Origin: Cranoglanis bouderius
Lineage: Eukaryota; Chordata; Actinopteri; Siluriformes; Cranoglanididae
Reading direction: 5' to 3'
Assembly (NCBI GenBank): GCA_023630585.1
Contig: CM042568.1
Span: 3,016,516-3,080,515 of the forward strand
Length of the DNA: 64,000 nt
Below the pieces are notes generated by a model. That model saw only the letters and a list, made by a program, of their open reading frames with translations. It was not told the origin of the DNA and did not search any database. Each line of letters starts with the position of its first letter. The first letter of the stretch is position 1. Shown one piece after another: positions 20,253 to 64,000 of the stretch. The translations under genes and the position numbers were made by a program.

Positions 20253-21344
20253 CAGGTGCATCTCAATAAATTAGAATGTCGTGGAAAAGTTCATTTATTT
20301 CAGTAATTCAACTCAAATTGTGAAACTCGTGTATTAAATAAATTCAATGCACACAGACTGAAGTAGTTTAAGTCTTTGGTTCTTTTAATTGTGATGATTT
20401 TGGCTCACATTTAACAAAAACCCACCAATTCACTATCTCAACAAATTAGAATATGGTGACATGCCAATCAGCTAATCAACTCAAAACACCTGCAAAGGTT
20501 TCCTGAGCCTTCAAAATGGTCTCTCAGTTTGGTTCACTAGGTAAGCCACAAACATTCACTGCCAAAGAAGCTGGCTGTTCACAGAGTGCTGTATCCAAGC
20601 ATGTTAACAGAAAGTTGAGTGGAAGGAAAAAGTGTGGAAGAAAAAGATGCACAACCAACCGAGAGAACCGCAGCCTTATGAGGATTGTCAAGCAAAATCG
20701 ATTCAAGAATTTGAGTGAACTTCACAAGGAATGGACTGAGGCTGGGGTCAAGGCATCAAGAGCCACCACACACAGACGTGTCAAGGAATTTGGCTACAGT
20801 TGTCGTATTCCTCTTGTTAAGCCACTCCTGAACCACAGACGTCAGAGGCGTCTTACCTGGGCTAAGGAGAAGAAGAACTGGACTGTTGCCCAGTGGTCCA
20901 AAGTCCTCTTTTCAGATGAGAGCAATTTTTGTATTTTATTTGGAAACCAAGGTCCTAGAGTCTGGAAGAAGGGTGGAGAAGCTCATAGCCCAAGTTGCTT
21001 GAAGTCCAGTGTTAAGTTTCCACAGTCTGTGATGATTTGGGGTGCAATGTCATCTGCTGGTGTTGGTCCATTGTGTTTTTTGAAAACCAAAGTCACTGCA
21101 CCCGTTTACCAAGAAATTTTGGAGCACTTCATGCTTCCTTCTGCTGACCAGCTTTTTGAAGATGCTGATTTCATTTTCCAGCAGGATTTGGCACCATTAA
21201 CATCACAATTAAAAGAACCAAAGACTTAAACTACTTCAGTCTGTGTGCATTGAATTTATTTAATACACGCGTTTCACAATGTGAGTTGAATTACTGAAAT
21301 AAACGAACTTTTCCACGACATTCTAATTTATTGAGATGCACCTG
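20253..21344 (+). mobile_element. Internally deleted Tc1-like transposon with 144-bp inverted repeats
   Basis: The left end CAGGTGCATCTCAATAAATT (20253-20396) is repeated inverted at 21201-21344 with only a few mismatches. A TA precedes the left end. On the right the expected TA is replaced by a TG repeat. The transposase frame runs from 20516 but is cut by a deletion that joins it to the right inverted repeat, so the copy is non-autonomous though its ends look usable. Confidence 0.93.
20516..21229 (+). pseudogene. C-terminally truncated Tc1 transposase
   Basis: An uninterrupted 237-codon frame. The N-terminal paired-type helix-turn-helix DNA-binding region (about 1-110; AKEAGCSQSAVSKHVNRKLS) and two catalytic aspartates (LFSDESNF near 140, FQQDLAP near 225) are present. 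The segment with the last acidic residue (NPIE) is missing. The last ten residues (LTSQLKEPKT) are encoded by the right inverted repeat. Family members are about 340 aa. It may still bind DNA but should not catalyse transposition. Confidence 0.85.
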
Positions 21345-21382
21345 TGTGTGTGTGTATGTGTGTATGTATGTATGTGTGTGTA

Positions 21383-21466
<84 letters not shown>
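21345..21466. repeat. (TG)n/(TA)n compound microsatellite
   Basis: Runs straight from the right end of the Tc1 element: TG/TATG units to about 21385, then about 80 bases of TA. Confidence 0.95.
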
Positions 21467-21467
<1 letters not shown>

Positions 21468-21779
21468 CTTTTCACATATTCAAATGAAATTATAAAGAAA
21501 ACATGTGTAACATCATTTCATAAGACAGCCATGATGTAAATGTTCAGGCGACCTGAAACAAGCAATTACAATTTAATCAAAGGTATAAAATAATATCCAT
21601 GTCTATATCTGTGTAGTCCAACTGAAAATGCACTTGGTATATCATTATAAGGTTTCAGATGAGTTATGGTGGAGTAGCATCTACAGAATTTTGCAGAAGT
21701 GGACCTCTGGAAGTTAATTTTAATTGAATTATTTTAAATTCCCAAACTATACTTTTCTTCTTATTATTATTATTATTAA

Positions 21780-22090
21780 TGAAGGTCTGCTGTCCTCGAC
21801 ACTGTGAATCATCAGATCCTCCTATCAACTCTCTCCGGCCTAGGCATCACCGGATCGGCTCTGTGCTGGGTGGAATCCTATCTCTCAGACAGATCCTTCA
21901 AGGTATTGTGGAGGGGAGGGGTTTCCAAAACTCAGCAACTCACAGCTAGGGTTCCCCAGGAGTCAGTTCTGGGTCCACTGCTCTTTCTATCTATACCACA
22001 TCTCTGGGGCCTGTGATTGAGTCTCATGGCTTCTCATATCACTGCTATGCTGATGACACCCAGCTCTATTTGTCCTTCTAGCCTGATGAT
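21780..22090 (+). mobile_element. LINE reverse-transcriptase fragment (L2/Rex-like)
   Basis: Reads FDTVNHQILLSTLSGLGITG, then ARVPQESVLGPLLF, then after a frame break CYADDTQLYL at about 22048-22080. These are conserved reverse-transcriptase blocks, including the YADD active site. Both ends of the gene are missing and there are frame breaks. Dead copy. Confidence 0.85.
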
Positions 22091-22099
22091 CCATCCGAC

Positions 22100-22710
22100 A
22101 TAATAGTTCAGTACCAGCAAAAGTACAGATAGATGTTACAAAATGTGCAAAAATTGCAAGGGGAGTGGGATGGTGTTCAATTCAGTGTGTGTGTGTGTGT
22201 GTATCAGTCCAGTCTCTGAGTATTAAGGAGTCTGATGGCTTGGGGGAAGAAGCTACTACACAGTCTGGACGTGAGGTACCAAAGCATTTGGGCCCTCACG
22301 GCCAGACTGTGTAATAGCTTCTTCCCCAGACAGCAGTAAGGTGAGGAGTTTGTGTGAGGGGTGTGTGGGATCATCCACAATGCTGGTGGCTTTGCCAATG
22401 CAGCGTGTGGTGTAAATGTCTACGATGGTGGGAAGAGAGACCCCGATGATTTTCTCAGCTGTCCTCACTACCCGCTGCAGGGTCTTGCAATCCGATACAG
22501 TGCAATTTCCGAACCAGGCAATGATGCAGCTGCTCAGGATGCTCTCAATAGTTCCTCTGTAGGATGTGGTGAGAATGGGTGTTGGGAGATGGGCTTTTTT
22601 TCAGCCTTCTCAGAAAGTATAGACGCTGCTGGGCTTTTTTAGTGATGGAGCTGGTGTTGAGGGACCAGGTGAGGTTCTCCACCAGGTGAACACCAAGGAA
22701 TTTGGTGCTC
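22100..22710 (-). mobile_element. LINE C-terminal fragment, minus strand
   Basis: Minus-strand translation gives RTAEKIIGVSLPTIVDIYTT and SIVDDPTHPSHKLLTLLLSG, then NSFFPQAIRLLNTQ in another frame. This is the C-terminal part common to many fish non-LTR retrotransposons. Frameshifted. It contains a small inverted duplication (22238-22327). Confidence 0.7.
22238..22327. repeat. Inverted repeat inside LINE fragment
   Basis: A 26-bp arm beginning GGGGAAGAAGCTACTACACA is repeated in inverse orientation (TGTGTAATAGCTTCTTCCCC) with one mismatch, around a spacer of about 35 bp. It could form a stable hairpin. Confidence 0.8.
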
Positions 22711-23985
22711 AAGTTTGACAATTAGCAACAAATGTCTAGAAACAGGTTTATTAGTCATATACTTGGTTTATTGTGATCTTATAATTGGGAACACTAGATA
22801 AATATGACTATACGTATGATGTTTTCACTTGCTGTCATTCTTTTTTTTTTTTTGCAGTGTGCTTAAGATCATCATTTGTTGCTGTCAGGTTTACACAACA
22901 TCCAACACCAACATCTAAAATAATAATAATAATAATAATTATATGTTTTACACTATTTAATTATTTAAAAAACAGTAATTTGTACCATTTTTCACTACTG
23001 ATCTTCAGAACCTTGGGTTTTTACTTGCAAAATGATTGTGGGAGCAGGCGGGAGTGGGATTAACAAACTAGTCCTGCACACGCCTCTAAATGAAGGGTCC
23101 AGAGATGCTACTAAATGATGCTACTTGCGTGAGAAAGCTTCAGGTTGCGTTATGGTATTTAGTTGTCTTCATGACCGTTTGCTTTTTCCACAAACTTGTC
23201 TTTCATTTTTAATTGGCATCTTACCAACCTAGAGAAAACAGCAGGTAAGTACATTCTACAAATGTGTATGTGTATATACTGTATATAGACTAGTCATGTC
23301 TACTCAGGATTTATTTATTTTTGTTTTTCGTCAGGACTCGTTTGATTTGCTTTGCAGCCATCCAGTTTCTTTTGCCTAGCCGTGGACTTGCTAATGAGCT
23401 CTGAGCTGCACTTTGTTGGGGTAAAATCCTGTCTTTTTTCTTTTATCAAATAATGTATGTCTTGATTCTTGTTCCCCTCCAGTTCCTTTAACATCAGAAC
23501 ATTCCTACATACTACAAAATGCTCCAGGAAAGCTCTTTTCATGCTGAGCTAATCAAAATGACCACAGCTGATCACAGTTGAAAGTCAAATGGCGTTGTGT
23601 GCCATTGAGAAGGTGATCAGCTACACCTTATTGAGTTTACAAGTCATTTTTAGGAGGGGGGTGGGGGGGGGGGGTCCTTTGTCCAACTCAGTGATTCTGT
23701 TTTTTAATTTTTTTCTGACATGTTGGTGTTATATCTCTCACTTGGATGTTATAAGTTGCACTGAGTAAATACAACTGGATAAAACAGAAGCGGTGTCCGT
23801 CTTCATTTCAGGCTGAAAAGCAACAAAATGTGATTATTTTAAAGGGGGGGTTGATTCTTTTCTATACCCGCTGTATCCGTTACTCTCCTCAGTTCTCTGT
23901 GTAAGCACTCTTCGATGATGCATCTTTCTTTCAGCATTTATGTGCAGTTAAGCTCTCCTGAGAAGTGAAAATAAAATACTCCGGC
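22711..23985. other. Intergenic, no gene recognised
   Basis: Contains an (AAT)n run at about 22917-22940 and a G-rich run at 23653-23674. No exon with acceptable splice sites and coding content was seen. Confidence 0.4.
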
Positions 23986-24297
23986 GAAATAACCGTTTCA
24001 GACCATCTGTCAACCTTAATGAATCGTCTGGGATTAAATGTTTTAATTCTCATATTCTGGTGTTAAATAAGTTGACCCCAGGAGCTGTAACGACGCCTGG
24101 AAATACCCAGTGCATGCGTGAGTGTGACATGATTCATGGCCAGCAGCATTAAGTTTGCGAGCTGTAATCCATTATAAGGTAACAGGCCCAAATAAATCTC
24201 GCCATAATTGAAATCAATCCCTCATAGCAGCAGGACAAGTCGACTTTTTAAGACCCAATTAGCCCTTTCTGTGCGCCACACATCAGAGCCTCACTCG

Positions 24298-24300
<3 letters not shown>
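23985..24300. promoter_or_regulatory. Candidate conserved non-coding element
   Basis: Unique, moderately GC-rich block without repeats. It carries evenly spread motif-like words (AATTGAAATCAAT, CCCAATTAGCCC, AGCATTAAGTTTGCG) and ends abruptly at a (GA)n run. It looks like the non-coding blocks found around developmental genes. This is inference from texture only. Confidence 0.25.

Positions 24301-24336
<36 letters not shown>
24301..24336. repeat. (GA)n microsatellite
   Basis: Perfect GA run of about 36 bases. Confidence 0.95.
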
Positions 24337-24339
<3 letters not shown>

Positions 24340-24554
24340 AATGGTATGGAGGCGATCCAAGGATGAATAAAGAAATATCCTCACTTTCTCATCTCACACT
24401 CACTTTCTCTCCAGCAGATTTATGACAAGCACACACAGGCTTAATTTGTGTCCAGCGGACAGATCGGCCTCACGCCGTGTTTCATCACTGGATGTTTCTT
24501 TAATTATATGTCAGAGGCCATAAAACTTGGAAACGAGTTCTCCAACCATACACA

Positions 24555-24597
<43 letters not shown>

Positions 24598-27100
24598 ATA
24601 ACTTCTCAGATCTCAATTGCAAATAAAATCCCCCAAAACATATTTAATCATTTTTACATACACTCTGATACATAGATATTTTTCTCTGTGCTCAGAACAC
24701 GGTGTTAATTATTATTACTACTTGAGATCTTTCAGGACACGCTGGATGTTAACGTTTCAGCACAAAGACCGTCTCACAGCAGCGGATATCGAAGCGGTCT
24801 GACGTCCCGTGCCCGTGCGGATTTCACCTTGAGTTGGGATCGTAGACGAGGCAGAGTCGATGTTTTGTTTTGTTTCAATCGTTAACAGGGACGCTGCGAG
24901 ATCGTCCCGCTATATATAGAGTGAAAGAAGAGACAAAGGAAGCATTTCCGAAACACTGTGCAAGAGAGAACGACACACTGTTCAATCTGAATGACCGGGA
25001 AAAAAAAAGAACAACAACAACAAAAAAAAAACAAAAACAAAACACCAAAGGCGAACAGCAGAGAAATGAACAGGCACGTGCTGGAGCTGGAGAGCGTGAA
25101 GCAGCGATCGCAATGCCTATTCCCCCACACGGCCTCGCGATCGTGTACACTATTGCACAGGCGTCAGGTTTAGTGGCAACGTTCGACGAGTCGAGAGGAT
25201 GTGCTGCTTGTTCAGTGCACAAAATGAACACGGCCATGCTGAGGCAAAAAAACAAAATGACCATGACCAAGACAGAGAAAAGTGCACACGTTTATATATA
25301 TATAAAAAAAAAAGAAAACACACTCACTAACTCACTCCACAAATGTTAGAAACTTTCATAAAAATGTCACACGACCGCTAACCTGCGAGAACGTTTAATT
25401 CACACCGTCAGTCAATCCTTAACCGCCAGGGATGGACAAATCTCACCCGCTCGCCCGTCACACGGAATTATAGAGGCTAACTGAATTTAACCTCACAGTA
25501 TAACAAGCGAGTTATCTATGTAAACGCATTAATGCTGAATAATGAAGCGAATATTGCGATTCCTGGTCAGGGGGACATTCGGTGTAGCCATCCTCCTCGT
25601 CCTGTCCTCATCTGTCGATCGTCCTGCATTTTGCTCGGGTCCGTCACCATTTCCACATCTCTACGTGATGCCGATTCGTATAAAAAAAAAAAAAAAAAAA
25701 AAGATTAGTTACTGGTTAAAAAACAGTTCCTGACGATGACCGTATCCTTGATTGACCGGTGTGTGGTGCAGCAGGTGACCAGCAGAACCCTAAAACCATT
25801 AAAAGTATGACGTGAACGGATCGTTTAAACACACGCATGTGGTTAAAAACTGCTTTTTGAAATGTCTGTTCATTTGTCTGGCCGGTGGACCGGAGTAAAG
25901 ACACTGCTAGTGGTTTTCTCAAAAGTCCTATTACACCTATTAAACCTGCTTGAGACTATGAATAAAACACGACGCGCATTACGCCAGTCCTGGGTTCCTG
26001 ATTCGTCCATCCCTGAGCACAGACACACACACACACACACACTTGTATTAGTGCTTGAAACCTTCATCGGTCATCATGTAGAGAGAAACTCCAACCAAAA
26101 ATAAAAAAAAATTTAAAAAAAGGTCTAAATGTTTCCTCCTTGATGAAATTCTAAAACAAAGCCATGCTCGTTTTTTCTTTAACGTCACCTCCGCTTCTTT
26201 TCCGCTTTGCTTGAACACCCTGCGGAAGTTCTGTCACGTTATTAGATGAAGAAAGGTTGGTCAGACGAGCCGTCGAGAGCCGGAAGGATCCGGGAGCAGA
26301 ACGTTACCCAGAAGGCACTGCGAGATGACTCTGATGATTTTCCTTTTTAGACCAGCAGAAGTGGTGGGTGAAGCGGTTTAGGAACGTAAGAGCGAAAACA
26401 CGGAATACTTAAACATACACGCGAGCTGTGCTAAGCTCGGACTGGGTTTCTACTTAGTTGGTTACCGAACCTATCTATGTAAGACAACTTAAAAAGAGAA
26501 TTTCTGCTAGCTATTTAGCAAACTAGTTAATTAGCTCACGGCATGCTAGCAAGCATGGCAGGAGCAAAAGGAGAAATAAAATGAAACGTATTTAGAAGAA
26601 AAAAAAAAACACGATCATCTGACTAGCTAAATTAGGGGACTACTTTAAGTGGCTGGGGAGCTAGCAAAGAAGATAATGAGCACACTAGTTATTACGCATG
26701 CTAGGTGGTTTGCTAGCTAGTTCTTCTGTGTGGTTCGAGGAAATAAATTGACATCAACAATACTGTACACCGTGCAAGTGGCTACACTGTTAATAGCGCA
26801 CTTCGAAGTGGATCTTACATCTTCAAAAGATCTTAACAGTCGTGTTTTAAAACCGCGATTAGCAATTTAATGGTTTAGTCTCAGAATTTTGAATGGGGTG
26901 GGTGGAAAAAAAAAAAGAAAAAAAAAAAGACAGGTGGAGTTTCCCTGTAGCTACTGCGTCACCCGTGATAGCCAGTTATTGGCCAAGCTAAAAATCACGA
27001 CATACTGTTGCTAATGCTAAACTACTAATATGCTCTCATATAGCTAAAGCGCTCAGGCGTCTGATCTTAGAGCAAATCTGAATCTTCGTGTTAGGATGTG
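24337..27100. other. Intergenic between LINE/Tc1 block and ube3c 3' end
   Basis: Holds CA runs at 24555-24593 and 26023-26041, poly-A runs at 25021-25030, 25681-25701 and 26910-26928, and a CTAGCTAG-rich segment at 26440-26720. An open plus-strand frame at 25542-25733 begins with a signal-peptide-like MKRILRFLVRGTFGVAILLV but ends in poly-Lys from an A-tract. I do not consider it supported as a gene. Confidence 0.4.
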
Positions 27101-27106
27101 TTTATT
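27101..27106 (-). terminator. ube3c: Candidate ube3c poly(A) signal
   Basis: AATAAA on the minus strand, about 390 bp after the stop codon. It would give a short 3' UTR that includes a C-tract (on the plus strand at 27442-27458). Confidence 0.4.
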
Positions 27107-27498
27107 GGCGAAGCTACGTCGTCCTCACAGTCGCATCAGAAAGACACAGCTAGCATCTGGTTAGCACTCTTCTTCAAACGTCCAGCACCGGCACTACAAA
27201 AATAACCTGGCAAAAATCTTTGGTGAGTTACGCATCGCATGTTAATGTTTAGAAGATGTGCAGTGCTTTGAATGATGGCGTCTCCGGCAGTACGGTCGCT
27301 TCCTTTTGACGCCGTTTTGGATTAAAATTAAAAAATTCGGTGTCCCCGTCGTCCTTCGTCGGATTTCCAGCATCGGTGTCCAAGCATGTCAAACATTTTG
27401 TTCTTTCGCCTCACGTTTGTGAATAAAGAGCCTGCCCCCGACCCCCCCCCCCCCCCCAGTTTGGTTTGGTCACCAAGGCAACGGCGTCCCGCTGGCTC

Positions 27499-63529
<36,031 letters not shown>

Positions 63530-63732
63530 GGCTACACTTTTCCCATCGGGCTCCGGCATCCAAAATGACCCGTGTGCAGGACGACGGATGAACTGCGCTC
63601 AAATGCTGAATCGTCGGTTTATGATGATGATGATGATGTACTGCATATCAGACGCATTCAGGTTACTCAACAGCACATACATCAGAATAAATCACTTCAG
63701 GGTGGCCTGCTTTAGAAAAATCATCGGTGTGG
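63530..63732 (-). promoter_or_regulatory. ube3c: ube3c 5' UTR and core promoter zone
   Basis: Region upstream of the ATG, moderately CpG-bearing near the gene (GTCGTCCTGCACACGGGTCA on the minus strand). There is no clear TATA box. An ATC/ATG trinucleotide run lies at 63620-63637. The TSS cannot be placed from sequence. Confidence 0.45.
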
Positions 63733-63852
63733 TGCGGTGCGGTGCGGTACGGTGCGGTGCGGTGCGGTGCGGTGCGGTACGGTGCGGTGTGGTGTGGTGC
63801 GGTGCGGTACGGTGCGGTACGGTGCGGTGCGATGTGGTGCGGTGCGGTGTGG
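63731..63852. repeat. (GGTGC)n pentanucleotide repeat at ube3c promoter
   Basis: About 120 bases of GGTGC with GGTAC and GGTGT variants, 200-320 bp upstream of the ube3c start codon. CpG-rich and open in two plus-strand frames (Cys-Gly-Ala-Val-Arg), which I take as an artefact. Confidence 0.95.
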
Positions 63853-64000
63853 CGGAGTCGCTGTGACCACGCTGGAGTTGGTGGATATTTCAATAACACG
63901 ACACCCTGAAGTGCTTTATTCCTCTTACACCACAGCAAATGGACAAAGTTTGTTTGTTTGTTTGTTTGTTTGTTTATAATTTAAAGCCATGCCGGCTACC
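63853..64000. other. Window end, no gene recognised
   Basis: Includes GTGCTTTATTCCTCTTACAC, which resembles a dispersed-repeat end also seen near 29925 (inverted), and a (TTTG)n run at 63949-63975. Confidence 0.4.

Noticed and set aside
25542..25733. Possible small secreted or type II membrane protein (MKRILRFLVRGTFGVAILLV...)
   Set aside because: The N-terminus looks like a signal peptide, but the frame ends in an A-tract, I recognise no family and there is no second exon. Worth a homology search only.

Overview
The window is vertebrate nuclear DNA from a teleost fish, probably an ostariophysan and possibly a catfish. The fish assignment rests on intron-rich genes with GT-AG junctions, a tandem TRIM/B30.2 pair, three Tc1-like transposon copies, L2/Rex-like LINE pieces, a tRNA-derived SINE with a V-SINE-like core and very dense CA/GA/TA microsatellites. 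The narrower guess rests on the look of the dispersed repeats and is weak.

Positions 1-3.4 kb hold an orphan 60-bp TRIM/NLRC-type exon, a small MITE and nested local duplications. Positions 3.4-15.9 kb hold two minus-strand TRIM genes with the same six-coding-exon layout (96, 234, 148 and 27 bp internal exons plus a B30.2 exon). The first (3416-7269, 554 aa) has RING, B-boxes, coiled coil and PRY-SPRY. The second (11731-15046, 468 aa) is open from start to stop but has lost the RING through an in-frame deletion inside exon 1. Both appear to have a homologous upstream non-coding exon. A decayed Tc1 copy lies between them. A 3.9-kb minisatellite (16062-19933) built from 10-bp and 8-bp modules starts about 240 bp beyond the non-coding exon of the RING-less gene.

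Positions 20-27.4 kb hold an internally deleted Tc1 element with 144-bp inverted repeats, LINE fragments and otherwise unrecognised DNA. From 27,499 to 63,529 the minus strand carries a complete ube3c gene (HECT E3 ubiquitin ligase): 23 coding exons totalling 3246 nt, 1081 aa, all phases consistent, IQ-like motif near the N-terminus and catalytic HECT cysteine at residue 1049. Its introns are filled with microsatellites, minisatellites, Tc1, LINE, SINE and MITE copies, plus several unique blocks with homeodomain/POU-like AT cores that look like conserved enhancers. Its promoter lies at the right edge beside a pentanucleotide repeat.

All three genes encode, or derive from, ubiquitin ligases, but the TRIM pair and ube3c are unrelated families and probably only neighbours. 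I found no wholly new system. The most unusual signals are the RING-less TRIM paralogue, the splice-motif-like minisatellite at its 5' side, and the strict orientation of dinucleotide repeats around ube3c exons (UG or UC before acceptors, AC after donors).
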